Notes: generated by a model from the letters alone, not told the origin. Positions 51,748 through 60,864 are shown, counted from the first letter of the stretch. The stretch: 64,000 bases of DNA from Roseiarcus sp963820095 (GCA_963820095.1 CAWFZA010000039.1:120659-184658); one strand, 5' to 3'. Made by a program: numbers and translations.

Positions 51748-52689
51748 ATGAACGCGCCGGTTCATACCCAGCCAAGGCATTTCCTCGATCTGCTCCAGCT
51801 TTCCGCCGGGCAACTCCGCGGCATCCTGGATAACGCCGCGGCGATAAAAGCGGCGCGGGTCAAGGGCGCCAAGGCGTCCTCGCGTCCGCTCGCGGGCAAG
51901 ACGCTGGCGATGATCTTCGACCGGCCGTCGACCCGCACCCGCGTCTCGTTCGACGTCGGCATGCGCGAACTCGGCGGCGAGTCGATCATGCTGACCGGCG
52001 CGGAGATGCAACTCGGCCGCGGCGAGACGATCGCCGACACCGCGCGGGTGCTGTCGCGGTATGTGGATGCGATCGTCATTCGCATCCTCGCTCCTGACGA
52101 CATGCAGGAAATGGCGGATCACGCGACGGTCCCGGTGATCAACGCGCTCACCAAACAGTCGCACCCTTGCCAGGTGCTGGCAGACGTCATGACGTTCGAG
52201 GAGAAGCGCGGGTCGATCCGGGGCCGCAAGATCGCCTGGTCCGGCGACTACAACAATGTTCTCTCGTCCTGGATCGACGCTTCGGCGCGGTTCGACTTCC
52301 GGCTCGAAATCGCCTGTCCGCCGGAATTGCAGCCGGGCAAGCAACGGCTCGAGGCCGCGCGGAAGGCGGGCGCGAATATCTCGATCGGCGTCGATCCAGT
52401 CGTCGCGGCGCAAGGCGCGGCGGCCGTCATCTCCGACTGCTGGGTGTCGATGGGCGACGAGGACGAGGGCCGGCGCCACAACCTGCTTGCGCCCTATCAG
52501 GTCAATCGCGAACTCATGACCCATGCCGCCGCGGACGCCATCTTCATGCATTGCCTGCCCGCCCATCGCGGCGAGGAGGTGACGGACGAAGTGATCGACG
52601 GGCCGCAATCGGTCGTGTTCGACGAGGCGGAAAACCGTCTGCACGCGCAGAAAGGCGTGCTCGCCTGGTGTCTTGGAGCAGCGCCATGA
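51748..52689 (+). CDS. argF: Ornithine carbamoyltransferase
   Basis: The ATG at 51748 starts MNAPVHTQPRHFLDLLQLSA, seven bases after the argD stop. Signatures: carbamoyl-phosphate site FDRPSTRTRVSFDVGMRELG, KQSHPCQVLADVMTFEE, DCWVSMGDEDE and the ornithine loop MHCLPAHRGEEVTDEVIDGP. The 313-residue enzyme makes citrulline from ornithine and carbamoyl phosphate in arginine synthesis. Its stop overlaps the hslO start (ATGA). The order argD-argF-hslO is conserved in Rhizobiales. Confidence 0.97.
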   Translation: MNAPVHTQPRHFLDLLQLSAGQLRGILDNAAAIKAARVKGAKASSRPLAGKTLAMIFDRPSTRTRVSFDVGMRELGGESIMLTGAEMQLGRGETIADTARVLSRYVDAIVIRILAPDDMQEMADHATVPVINALTKQSHPCQVLADVMTFEEKRGSIRGRKIAWSGDYNNVLSSWIDASARFDFRLEIACPPELQPGKQRLEAARKAGANISIGVDPVVAAQGAAAVISDCWVSMGDEDEGRRHNLLAPYQVNRELMTHAAADAIFMHCLPAHRGEEVTDEVIDGPQSVVFDEAENRLHAQKGVLAWCLGAAP

Positions 52690-53642
52690 CTGTGCTCGAG
52701 CGCGCCGCCTCGGCCGAGGTCGTCGACGACATCGTGCTGCCGTTCGCGGTCGAATCCTTGTCGACGCGCGGCCGGCTCGTGCGCTTGGGACCCGCGATCG
52801 ACTTGCTCCTCAAGCGCCACGACTATCCGGAAGTCGTCACGAAGCTGGTGGCGGAAGCCGTGACGCTGGCCGCGCTGCTCGGCTCGACCTTGAAGACGAG
52901 CGGCCGCTTTCAATTGCAGACCAAGAGCGACGGGCCCGTCACCATGCTTCTGGTCGATTTCGACGCGCCGTCGAATTTGCGCGCGCTGGCTCGGTTCGAC
53001 AGAGGACGGCTCGAGCGCGAGGCCGGCGGCGACCTGCTTGGCCATGGCCATATGGCCTTCACCGTCGATCCGGGCGGCGACATGAACCGCTATCAGGGTG
53101 TGATCGCGCTCGAGGGCCAGGGATTGGAAGCGGCGGCCCATCATTACTTCGAACGGTCGGAGCAGATCCCGACGCTGGTCAAGCTCGCGGTCGGTGAAAT
53201 CGTCACGACGGGCGGCGCAGCCTGGAGAGCGGGTGGTCTCGTCGTTCAATATCTGCCGGACGCGGGCGGCCGGCGACTGCAGGCGGACTTCCCTCCGGGC
53301 GACGCGCCTGAAGGCGTCGAGCCTCATGTCATCGCTGAGGACGACGCGTGGACCGAGGCGAAAAGCCGCGCCGCGACAACTGAGGCGCATGAACTGATCG
53401 ACCCGATGCTGTCAGGCGAGCGGCTGCTGTTTCGCTTGTTCAACGAGCGCGGCGTGCGCGTTTATGCGCCGACGCCGCTGGCTGCCGTCTGCCGTTGTTC
53501 CGCCGAAGGGGTCGACGCGATGCTGCGCTCCTTTCCGCCGGAAGAGGTCAAGGAGATGGTGGGGGATGACGGCATGATCGGCGTCACCTGCGAGTTCTGC
53601 TCGACCAAGCGCACCTTCAACCCAGCCGATTACGGCGCGTAA
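52686..53642 (+). CDS. hslO: Redox-regulated chaperone Hsp33
   Basis: The ATG at 52686 overlaps the argF stop by four bases. The 318-residue protein has the Hsp33 N-terminal fold (LPFAVESLSTRGRLVRLGPA, FQLQTKSDGPVTMLLVDFDA, MAFTVDPGGDMNRYQGVIAL) and the zinc switch near the C-terminus as CRCSAEG and CEFC about 30 residues later (CxC and CxxC). On oxidation it loses zinc, unfolds its linker and holds unfolding proteins. The frame is intact. Confidence 0.96.
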   Translation: MTVLERAASAEVVDDIVLPFAVESLSTRGRLVRLGPAIDLLLKRHDYPEVVTKLVAEAVTLAALLGSTLKTSGRFQLQTKSDGPVTMLLVDFDAPSNLRALARFDRGRLEREAGGDLLGHGHMAFTVDPGGDMNRYQGVIALEGQGLEAAAHHYFERSEQIPTLVKLAVGEIVTTGGAAWRAGGLVVQYLPDAGGRRLQADFPPGDAPEGVEPHVIAEDDAWTEAKSRAATTEAHELIDPMLSGERLLFRLFNERGVRVYAPTPLAAVCRCSAEGVDAMLRSFPPEEVKEMVGDDGMIGVTCEFCSTKRTFNPADYGA

Positions 53643-53658
53643 GGACGTAAGCGCGCCG

Positions 53659-54579
53659 ATGGACGATAGCGCGTTTGCGGCCCGGTTGGCCGAGTGCCAG
53701 GCTGGAATTGAGCGCGAGCTCGAAATCCTGCTTCAGCTCGAGCCGAAGTCCGGCGAGCCGACGCGGCCCAAGCGCCTTATCGAAGCGATGCGCTACGCGA
53801 CGCTCGGCGGCGGCAAGCGGCTGAGACCCTTCCTCACCGTGGAGACGGCGCGGGCGTTGGGGCGAACGGACAATGGTCCCAGGCGCGCGGGCGCGGCGAT
53901 CGAATGCATCCACGCCTATTCGTTGATCCACGACGATCTGCCGTCAATGGATGACGACGACTTGCGGCGCGGACGCCCGACAACCCACCGCGCCTTCGAC
54001 GAGGCGACGGCGATTCTGGCGGGAGACGGCCTGCAGGCGTTGGCGTTCGAGATCCTCGCCGACCCGGCGACCGACGCAAACGCCGACATCCGCGTGGCGC
54101 TGTGTCTCGGCCTTGCGCGCGCGGCGGGCCTCGCGGGCATGGTGGGCGGCCAGATGCTCGATATTGACGCCGAAAAGTCGACCGCGCCGCTTTTGGTGGA
54201 GGAAATTGCGCGTCTGCAAGCGATGAAGACCGGAGCTCTTCTCAAATTCAGCGTCGAGGCGGGAGCGATCCTGGCGGGCGCGGGCGCGACGGCGCGCGCG
54301 GCGCTTGGAGTTTACGGGCGCGCGATCGGCGCCGCGTTTCAGATCGCCGACGACATTCTCGACGTGGAAAGCGACGCGGCGACGCTCGGCAAACGCGCCG
54401 GCAAGGACGCCGAGCGGAACAAGGCCACGCTGGTCGGCGCGCTCGGGCTCGAGGGCGCGCGTCGCGAGCTCGACCGCCTCGTCGATGAGGCGATCTCCGC
54501 GGTCGACGCGGCCGGAGTGGGCGCGAAGGGCGACGTGTTGCGCGCGACCGCGCGCTTTATCGCGATGCGGAAGAACTGA
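53659..54579 (+). CDS. ispA: Polyprenyl synthetase (farnesyl-diphosphate synthase type)
   Basis: A 306-residue prenyltransferase with the first aspartate-rich motif in SLIHDDLPSMDDDDLRRGRP and the second in FQIADDILDVESDAAT, plus GGGKRLRPFL. Its length and the residues before the first motif fit geranyl/farnesyl synthases that condense IPP with DMAPP and GPP. It lies 16 bp after hslO and could be cotranscribed with it. The usual neighbours xseB and dxs are absent, so the exact chain length is inferred. Confidence 0.9.
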   Translation: MDDSAFAARLAECQAGIERELEILLQLEPKSGEPTRPKRLIEAMRYATLGGGKRLRPFLTVETARALGRTDNGPRRAGAAIECIHAYSLIHDDLPSMDDDDLRRGRPTTHRAFDEATAILAGDGLQALAFEILADPATDANADIRVALCLGLARAAGLAGMVGGQMLDIDAEKSTAPLLVEEIARLQAMKTGALLKFSVEAGAILAGAGATARAALGVYGRAIGAAFQIADDILDVESDAATLGKRAGKDAERNKATLVGALGLEGARRELDRLVDEAISAVDAAGVGAKGDVLRATARFIAMRKN

Positions 54580-54679
54580 CGTTCCTGCCTAGGGAGCAGG
54601 GTCCTCGTCGGCTTTCGGAACGGCGCCTTGCGCCCGGTCCTGCTCGTTCGCGGGCGAATGAGCAAATCGCAAACGGCTC

Positions 54680-55129
54680 TCACTTTAGTCTGGACATCAC
54701 TACGTACGAAGTGATGTGCGCCACTTGAGGCAGCGCCGTCAGACGTTCGGCGTGGAAAATCTCGTAACTCGCCAAATCTGCGACGGCGATCCGAAGCAGA
54801 TAGTCGAAGGCCCCGGCAATATGGTGCACCTCTAGGACCCCCGGGAGCTGCGTAACGGCTTTCTGGAAGGCCTGGACGTCGCTGCGCGCGTGGCGCTCCA
54901 ATTGCACGGCGGCAAAGACCGTGAACGACTGACCGAGAACCACAGGGTCGATGTCGGCGCGATAGCCGCGAATTATTCCACACTGCTCCAGGTCTCGCTG
55001 TCGACGCTGACAACTCGATGGCGATAGGCCGACAATCTCGGCAAGTTGAATGCTGGTTCTTCGCGCGTCCAGCTGCAAGAGGTGCAGGATTTTCTCGTCA
55101 AATGCATCAATTTCGCTGCTTCTGCGCAT
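54680..55129 (-). CDS. Lrp/AsnC-family transcriptional regulator
   Basis: The 149-residue protein has the Lrp HTH (EIDAFDEKILHLLQLDARRT, SIQLAEIVGLSPSSCQRRQR) and a RAM ligand domain (FTVFAAVQLERHARSDVQAF, VLEVHHIAGAFDYLLRIAVA). It is divergent from a PLP-dependent lyase gene 96 bp away, as in the mdeR-mdeA and related pairs, where an Lrp-type regulator senses a sulfur amino acid and controls its breakdown. Autoregulation from the shared region is likely but inferred. Confidence 0.93.
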   Translation of the reverse strand: MRRSSEIDAFDEKILHLLQLDARRTSIQLAEIVGLSPSSCQRRQRDLEQCGIIRGYRADIDPVVLGQSFTVFAAVQLERHARSDVQAFQKAVTQLPGVLEVHHIAGAFDYLLRIAVADLASYEIFHAERLTALPQVAHITSYVVMSRLK

Positions 55130-55225
55130 AGATATGACTTTTGTCGCTCAATTTCGGAGAAACTCGGCGCGTAAATTTGCATATTCTGCGCAATCGCGAA
55201 AGCAACTTCACGGCAGGGCGATGCG
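55130..55225. promoter_or_regulatory. Divergent control region, Lrp gene / PLP lyase
   Basis: The interval contains TTGCATATTCTGCGCAA, with TTGC and GCAA as inverted ends, and TTCTGCGCA occurs both here (about 55184) and at the start of the Lrp gene (about 55121). These could be Lrp-type binding elements. Confidence 0.4.
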
Positions 55226-56431
55226 ATGACGGACAAGGCTCGCAGGATCGAGACAGGGCTCCAACATCCCCGGAGGAGCGCCGCGCCCGGCGGCGAGCCC
55301 GTCAGTCAGCCTGTGTATCAGAGCTCGACTTACGTTCTGCCGACCCCCGAACTGGGGGCCGAGATCGCGGCAAGCTGGCATCCGCAGCGTTTCTACACGC
55401 GATACGGATCGCCCAATGTCGCACAGGTCGAAGCCACTGTCGCGGAGCTGGAAGGCGCTGAGGACGCCGTCGCCGTGGGCTCCGGCATGGCGGCGATCGC
55501 GGCGGCGATCCTCGCCCATGTGCGCGCCGGCGACCATGTGGTCGCGCAAACGGCTCACTATACCGCGGCGCTCTCCCTCTTTGCGGATTGGCTGCCGCGA
55601 CAGGGCGTCGAGGTCACGCAGGTGGCGCAGACCGATACCGACGCGTTTGCCCAAGCGATCGGTCCGAAGACGCGCCTCGTGTACACGGAGACCCCGACCA
55701 ACCCGACCATGGCGCTGACGGACCTCAAAGCCGTGGCGGCGCTGGCCCACGCCCAAGGCGCGCTTGTCGTCACCGACAACACGTTTGCGTCGAGCTTCAA
55801 TCAGCTCCCGCTCACCCTCGGCGTCAATCTCGTCGTGCACTCCGCGACAAAGTATCTCAACGGCCATAGCGACGTGACTGCCGGCGTTGTTACTGGCGCG
55901 CGCAAGCTCCTCGAGCCGGTTTGGGAATATGCGCGGGTGCATGGTCCCGTGCTTCATCCGATGGAGGCCTGGCTCCTCGGGCGCGGGCTCAAGACCTATG
56001 CGCTTAGGATGCGCCAGCATAATCAATCGGGGGTTCTTGTGGCCAAAGCGCTGGCGAATGCGAGCGGGGTCGCGAAAGTCCACTATCCAGGCCTTGCCTC
56101 GCATCCTCAGCACGAACTCGCGCGTTGGCAAATGCCGGGCGGCTTTGGCGGCATGATGTCTTTCGTGGTCGAGGGCGCGACGGCGGACGAGCGCTTCAAG
56201 CGGGCTCAGGCGGTCTTGCGGAACGTGCGGGTGTGCGTTTCAGCAGCGAGCCTCGGCGGCACGGAGACGTTGATCACCCACCCTGGTTCGATGATCTTTT
56301 CCCACCAATCGCCTGACGAGCTTGCAACGCTCGGCGTCGAGCCGGGCCTGCTGCGACTATCGGTTGGTCTGGAGCATCACCAGGATATCGTGGACGATCT
56401 GGTCCAAGCTCTTTCTAAGGTTGGAGATTGA
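55226..56431 (+). CDS. Cys/Met-metabolism PLP-dependent lyase (cystathionine beta-lyase / methionine gamma-lyase type)
   Basis: The 401-residue protein belongs to the trans-sulfuration enzyme family: FYTRYGSPNVAQVEATVAEL with the phosphate-binding Tyr/Arg, AEDAVAVGSGMAAIAAAILA, YTETPTNPTMALTDL, and the PLP lysine in LVVHSATKYLNGHSDVTAGV. The C-terminal GGTETLITHPGSMIFSH is typical. It is intact and faces an Lrp-type regulator. Context favours a catabolic lyase (methionine gamma-lyase or cystathionine beta-lyase) rather than a biosynthetic gamma-synthase, but residues that would decide this were not resolved. Confidence 0.9.
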   Translation: MTDKARRIETGLQHPRRSAAPGGEPVSQPVYQSSTYVLPTPELGAEIAASWHPQRFYTRYGSPNVAQVEATVAELEGAEDAVAVGSGMAAIAAAILAHVRAGDHVVAQTAHYTAALSLFADWLPRQGVEVTQVAQTDTDAFAQAIGPKTRLVYTETPTNPTMALTDLKAVAALAHAQGALVVTDNTFASSFNQLPLTLGVNLVVHSATKYLNGHSDVTAGVVTGARKLLEPVWEYARVHGPVLHPMEAWLLGRGLKTYALRMRQHNQSGVLVAKALANASGVAKVHYPGLASHPQHELARWQMPGGFGGMMSFVVEGATADERFKRAQAVLRNVRVCVSAASLGGTETLITHPGSMIFSHQSPDELATLGVEPGLLRLSVGLEHHQDIVDDLVQALSKVGD

Positions 56432-56506
56432 ACGGCTTGGACCGTTTGCTCCACGCCACACATAGATCAAGTACGAGGTCTTGAGTTCCGACCCGCCTGT
56501 CGCCCT

Positions 56507-57187
56507 TCACTTCGCCGCCGGGCTTTCTTCCTCAACGCCGACCGCATAGCCGAGGCCGCGCGCGGTCTTGATGATGTCGACGCCGAGCTTCTTGCGCAAT
56601 CGCCCGATGAACACTTCGATTGTGTTCGAGTCGCGGTCGAAATCCTGCTCATAGAGATGTTCGACGATCTCGCTGCGCGAGATGATGCGCCCGGTGTGGT
56701 GCATGAGATAGGACAACAGGCGATACTCGTGGCTCGTGAGCTTGATCGCCACATTGTTGACCGTGACCCGCCCTGCGCGGGCGTCGAGCCTGACGGGACC
56801 CACGGTCAGATCGCTCGAGGCGTGGCCGGCGGCGCGGCGCAGAAGCGCCCTCAGGCGCGCCAGGATTTCCTCCATATGGAAGGGCTTCGCGACATAATCA
56901 TCGGCGCCGGCGTCGATGCCCTGGACCTTGTCGCTCCATCGGTCGCGGGCGGTCAGGATCAAGACTGGCATCGTGCGTCCGGCCTTGCGCCAGGCTTCGA
57001 GGACTGAGATCCCGTCGCGTTTGGGCAGGCCGATATCGAGCACGACCGCGTCGTAAGGCTCGGTGTCGCCGCGAAACCAGCCCTCCTCGCCGTCGAACGC
57101 GCGGTCGACCGCATAACCCGCCGCCTCAAGGGCGGTGGACACCTGACGGTTGAGATCCCGATCGTCCTCGACAACCAATAACCGCAT
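56507..57187 (-). CDS. OmpR/PhoB-family response regulator
   Basis: The 226-residue protein has a receiver domain with acidic pocket VEDD (residues 7-9), phospho-acceptor Asp51 in AVVLDIGLPKRDG and Lys101 in DDYVAKPF, and a winged-helix output domain (LTSHEYRLLSYLMHHTGRII, DRDSNTIEVFIGRLRKKLGV, IIKTARGLGYAVG). It is in a probable operon with a PepSY protein 33 bp upstream. No histidine kinase gene is next to it in the window, which is unusual because such trios often include one. Confidence 0.94.
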   Translation of the reverse strand: MRLLVVEDDRDLNRQVSTALEAAGYAVDRAFDGEEGWFRGDTEPYDAVVLDIGLPKRDGISVLEAWRKAGRTMPVLILTARDRWSDKVQGIDAGADDYVAKPFHMEEILARLRALLRRAAGHASSDLTVGPVRLDARAGRVTVNNVAIKLTSHEYRLLSYLMHHTGRIISRSEIVEHLYEQDFDRDSNTIEVFIGRLRKKLGVDIIKTARGLGYAVGVEEESPAAK

Positions 57188-57220
57188 GGGCCGCCTGCTA
57201 ACTCGGATTCCTGGCGAAAA

Positions 57221-57640
57221 TCAATTCTTGGCCGGCTCGTGGGATTCGTGAGGCTCGTGCGATTCCCGCGTCGGGCGCGAAGCGATTTTCCCCGTCCCAG
57301 CCTCGATCTCGACATGGACGAGGCGCCCATCCCGGTGCAAGACCGTGATTTCATAAATGAAATCCTCCCCGGCGCGGCAGAGCTTGGCCGACAGCGCCTC
57401 GGCCTTGCGTTGCGCGGCGGCGAATTTGAGCGCGGCGAAGGGTTCGAGCAGGTGACGCGACTTGACCGTCTCGCGCGTCTCGGCGGCGTTGAGGCAGACC
57501 GGCTTGGCGCGCAACTCGATCTCGGCGGCCCTGGCCCGCGGGCACTCAAAAAAGCCGCATCCGACCCCGGCGGCCTGAGCCGCGGAGACCAAGAGGGCGC
57601 ACCACGCCCCGGCGCGGCAAAGCATGGCGAGCGCGGCCAT
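57221..57640 (-). CDS. Exported PepSY-domain-like protein
   Basis: The start read from 57640 gives MAALAMLCRAGAWCALLVSA, a signal peptide; the frame is open upstream and an ATG at 57676 or 57700 could be used instead. I prefer 57640 because a TAAGTATT -10-like element and the TTCA box would otherwise overlap the gene. The remaining part (ELRAKPVCLNAAETRETVKS, FIYEITVLHRDGRLVHVEIE, AGTGKI) is a PepSY-type fold common before OmpR-type response regulators. It may modulate the partner kinase in the periplasm; the kinase is not in the window. It is followed by the response regulator after 33 bp. Confidence 0.75.
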   Translation of the reverse strand: MAALAMLCRAGAWCALLVSAAQAAGVGCGFFECPRARAAEIELRAKPVCLNAAETRETVKSRHLLEPFAALKFAAAQRKAEALSAKLCRAGEDFIYEITVLHRDGRLVHVEIEAGTGKIASRPTRESHEPHESHEPAKN

Positions 57641-57691
57641 GACGGCAAAGCCTCTGTTGCAAATACTTAGGCCCATGTTCGTGCTTGCGGC

Positions 57692-57706
57692 TGAATGCAA
57701 TGTGAA
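57692..57706 (-). promoter_or_regulatory. TTCA-N7-TTCA repeat before the PepSY/response-regulator pair
   Basis: On the minus strand TTCACATTGCATTCA has two TTCA elements 11 bp apart, with a -10-like TAAGTATT 23 bp further. The 11-bp period fits OmpR-family binding at an activated promoter and matches the three-copy site at 33002-33027. Two copies alone could occur by chance. Confidence 0.4.
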
Positions 57707-57825
57707 TGATCAGGGCGGCGCACTTGAGGCGTGAGGCGGACGACGCGCGCGAAAGCGGGCGAAAAGGCGGCGACCCAGCGGCTGGCGATTGATGCGCCGG
57801 ACGTTCTGGCGCATGAAGCGACCTG

Positions 57826-58588
57826 ATGACGTCGCCCCTTTCCCGCGTCCTTCGATCGCTGGCGTTCGTCACGGCCCTGGCGGGACCGCTCGCTCCGGCG
57901 CGCGCGCTCGTCGGCGCCGAGCCGGACGGCCGCTTCGCCGACCGTGTGGCGATGGTGCTCATTCGCGGCGGCGACAAGGCCGGCTTCTGCACCGGCCTCG
58001 TGCTTGAGCCCGCGCGTGCTTCTGACCGCCGCCCATTGTCTGAGACCCTTGCGCGACATGGCGGTGCACTACCGCGATGCGGCGGGAGCGCCGGTCATCC
58101 TGCCCGTCGACGCGGCGATCGCCCATCCGCTCTATCGGGCCGACGCGATCAAGGCGCGCGTCGAATCGATCGACCTCGCGCTGATCAGGACGGCGCGGCC
58201 GCTTCCGCCGCGCTTCGTTCCCGCCGCGATCGCCGATGGCGGACCGCCCGCGATCGGGACGCCTGCGATCGTCTCGGGCTATGGCGCGGCCCGCGAGGGC
58301 GACTGGGCGTCGGGCGGCACGCTGCGCAGCGTGACGCTCGCCGTCCGCGAGCCGGCGTCCACGGTTCTCATTTGGGCCGCCGATCCGACCGGAAGGGCGG
58401 CGGGCGCCTGCAACGGCGATTCCGGCGCCCCGATCTGGTCGGCGGACGGATCCGCTGCGATTGCCATCGTCGCCTGGGCGCAAGCCGCGCATGGGCACGG
58501 TTGCGGCGGCTTGACGCAAGGGCCGTTGCTTGCGCCGCTCAAAAGCTGGATCGAGGAGACGGAGCGCCGGCTCGCTCGTAGCGGTTAG
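57826..58588 (+). pseudogene. Trypsin-like serine protease (S1), one-base frame disruption
   Basis: The ATG at 57826 opens MTSPLSRVLRSLAFVTALAG, a signal peptide, then GRFADRVAMVLIRGGDKAGF and CTGLVL. At about 58007 (CTTGAGCCC) the frame changes; deleting one G restores GLVLSPRVLLTAAHCLRPL with the catalytic His. Asp is in ESIDLALIRTARPLP and Ser in GACNGDSGAPIWSADGSA. The tail (QGPLLAPLKSWIEETERR) is the usual C-terminal helix. It should be a secreted protease of about 250 residues. With all three catalytic residues kept, an indel error is likelier than decay. Confidence 0.8.
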
Positions 58589-58675
58589 CGCCGAGCTACG
58601 CCGCCTTCAGGAGCTCAAACTCCGCCAGGCTCCCAATTCAGACAGAACCCGATCTCTGTCCAACATCACACTCTC

Positions 58676-59887
58676 CTACCCCATCGCCTTCTTCAGGTTC
58701 TGGTCGACCTTGTCGAGAAAGCCTTCGGTCGAGAGCCACTTCTGGTCGGGGCCGACCAGAAGCGCAAGGTCCTTGGTCATGAAGCCGGACTCGACCGTAT
58801 CGACGCAGACCTTCTCGAGGGTCGAAGCGAATTTGGCGAGCGCCTCGTTGCCGTCGAGCTTGGCTCGATGCGCGAGGCCGCGCGTCCAGGCAAAGATCGA
58901 GGCGATCGAATTGGTCGAGGTTTCGTTGCCCTTCTGATGCTCGCGATAGTGGCGGGTGACGGTGCCATGCGCGGCTTCGGCTTCGACCGTGCGTCCGTCC
59001 GGCGTCATGAGGACGCTGGTCATGAGCCCGAGCGAACCGAACCCCTGCGCGACCGTGTCCGACTGCACGTCGCCGTCATAGTTCTTGCAGGCCCACACAT
59101 AGCCGCCCGACCACTTGAGCGCCGCCGCGACCATGTCGTCGATCAGGCGATGCTCGTAGGTGATGCCGAGCGACTGGAAGCGGTTCTTGAACTCGGCGTC
59201 GTAGACCTCCTGGAAGATGTCCTTGAAGCGGCCGTCATAGACCTTCAGAATCGTATTCTTGGTCGAGAGGTAGACGGGGTACTTGCGCATCAAACCGTAG
59301 TTCAGCGACGCGCGGGCGAAATCGCGGATCGAATCGTCGAGATTGTACATCGACATCGCAACGCCCGCGCCCGGGAACTTGAACACCTCCTTCTCGATCA
59401 CGGCGCCATCCTCGCCCTCGAACCGGACGGTGAGCCGGCCCTTTCCGGGGACCTTGAAGTCGGTCGCGCGATACTGGTCGCCATAAGCGTGGCGGCCGAT
59501 GACGATCGGCTGGGTCCAACTTGGAACCAAGCGCGGCACGTTCTTGCAGATGATCGGCTCGCGGAAGATGACTCCTCCCAAGATGTTGCGGATGGTGCCG
59601 TTGGGGCTTCTCCACATTTCCTTGAGATGGAATTCTTTGACCCGCGCCTCGTCGGGCGTGATGGTGGCGCATTTGACGCCGACGCCTGCGGCCTTGATCG
59701 CATGCGCCGCGTCGATCGTGACCTGGTCGTTGGTCGCGTCGCGGTTCTCGACCGAAAGATCATAGTACTTGAGGTCGATGTCCAGATAGGGATGGATGAG
59801 CTTGTCGCGAATCAGGCGCCAGATGATCCGCGTCATCTCGTCGCCGTCGAGCTCGACAACCGGATTCGTGACCTTGATCTTAGGCAT
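58676..59887 (-). CDS. icd: NADP-dependent isocitrate dehydrogenase
   Basis: The 403-residue enzyme is the homodimeric type II (eukaryotic-like) form: MPKIKVTNPVVELDGDEMTR, IIWRLIRDKLIHPYLDIDLK, GTIRNILGGVIFREPIICKN, SGGYVWACKNYDGDVQSDTV and EAAHGTVTRHYREHQKGNET. It converts isocitrate to 2-oxoglutarate with NADPH formation in the TCA cycle. It is monocistronic and convergent with the protease gene. The frame is intact. Confidence 0.97.
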   Translation of the reverse strand: MPKIKVTNPVVELDGDEMTRIIWRLIRDKLIHPYLDIDLKYYDLSVENRDATNDQVTIDAAHAIKAAGVGVKCATITPDEARVKEFHLKEMWRSPNGTIRNILGGVIFREPIICKNVPRLVPSWTQPIVIGRHAYGDQYRATDFKVPGKGRLTVRFEGEDGAVIEKEVFKFPGAGVAMSMYNLDDSIRDFARASLNYGLMRKYPVYLSTKNTILKVYDGRFKDIFQEVYDAEFKNRFQSLGITYEHRLIDDMVAAALKWSGGYVWACKNYDGDVQSDTVAQGFGSLGLMTSVLMTPDGRTVEAEAAHGTVTRHYREHQKGNETSTNSIASIFAWTRGLAHRAKLDGNEALAKFASTLEKVCVDTVESGFMTKDLALLVGPDQKWLSTEGFLDKVDQNLKKAMG

Positions 59888-59971
59888 GAGCGAAAGGACT
59901 TTCTTGTGCGGGAGACGCGCGGCGTGCGGGCGACAAGCCCCTATAGCATCGGCGCTTCCCCCGGAAAACCC

Positions 59972-60850
59972 GTGTGGGGCGCCGGGGCTGGCCTGACCGA
60001 TCTGATCCTGGTCGCGGGAAAGCCGATCGCGCTTGCCGCGCTCGTTTTTTGCCTGAGCGGCGAGGCGGCTCGCGCCGACGCGGGTCCCGAAACCGACAAT
60101 GCGGTTGCGACCCTATGCGGGATCGTCGAAGCCTCCGCCAAGGCGGAGGGACTGCCGGCCGACTTCTTCACGAAGCTCATCTGGCGGGAGAGTTCGTTCC
60201 GGCCCACCGCGGTCAGCCCCGCGGGGGCGCAAGGGGTCGCCCAGTTCATGCCGGGAACGGCAAGCGAGCGCGGGCTGATCGATCCCTTCGATCCCGCGTC
60301 CGCAATCCCGGCGTCCGCGAGATTCTTGAACGAGCTCAAGCTTCGCTTCGGCAATCTGGGTCTGGCGGCGGCGGCTTATAACGCAGGCCCCACGGCCGTC
60401 GCCCGCTGGCTCGCCAATAAGGGGGCGCTTCCGTTCGAAACGGAGGACTACGTGCTCGCCGTCACGGGCCACAATGCCGACGAGTGGCGGAGCGACAAGC
60501 CGCCGGCTGAGCCAGCGCTGGACAAAAGCCCCTCTTGCCTGAGCCTTGTCGCGACGCTGCGAGTGACCGCGCCTTCTTCGGTCGTGTCAGGCTGGTTTGC
60601 GCCCTGGGGCGTGCAGATCGCCGCCAGCTTCTCGAAAGGCTCGGCTCTGCGCGCCTTCGCCCGGGCCAAGCATCAATACGCAGCCGTGATCGGTGACATG
60701 AATCCGTTCGTTCTCGGCTCCGTCCTGCGCAGCCGCGGCTGGCGGCCCTTCTATCGCGTCCGCTTGCCCGCCCAGACCGGCGGCGAAGCGCGGAAGCTTT
60801 GCTCTCGGATCCAGGCGGTCGGCGGCGCCTGCGCGGTGCTCCGGAGCTAA
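59972..60850 (+). CDS. Lytic transglycosylase (SLT domain) family protein
   Basis: The frame extends far upstream but only antisense to icd, so the start must be near 59972 (GTG, giving MWGAGAGLTDLILVAGKPIA), which makes a signal-like N-terminus ending near ARA. The SLT domain has FFTKLIWRESSFRPTAVSPA with the catalytic Glu, GAQGVAQFMPGTASERGLID and NLGLAAAAYNAGPTAVARWL. The C-terminal portion (about residues 170-292) holds a SPOR-like segment (WGVQIAASFSKGSALRAFAR). It should cut peptidoglycan glycan strands without water. The start codon is uncertain. Confidence 0.85.
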   Translation: MWGAGAGLTDLILVAGKPIALAALVFCLSGEAARADAGPETDNAVATLCGIVEASAKAEGLPADFFTKLIWRESSFRPTAVSPAGAQGVAQFMPGTASERGLIDPFDPASAIPASARFLNELKLRFGNLGLAAAAYNAGPTAVARWLANKGALPFETEDYVLAVTGHNADEWRSDKPPAEPALDKSPSCLSLVATLRVTAPSSVVSGWFAPWGVQIAASFSKGSALRAFARAKHQYAAVIGDMNPFVLGSVLRSRGWRPFYRVRLPAQTGGEARKLCSRIQAVGGACAVLRS

Positions 60851-60864
60851 ATGGGCGCAGGCGG

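Noticed and set aside
58868..59971. N-terminal extension of the lytic transglycosylase frame across icd
   Set aside because: The extension is antisense to isocitrate dehydrogenase; the true start must lie after 59887, and the signal-like N-terminus begins near 59972.
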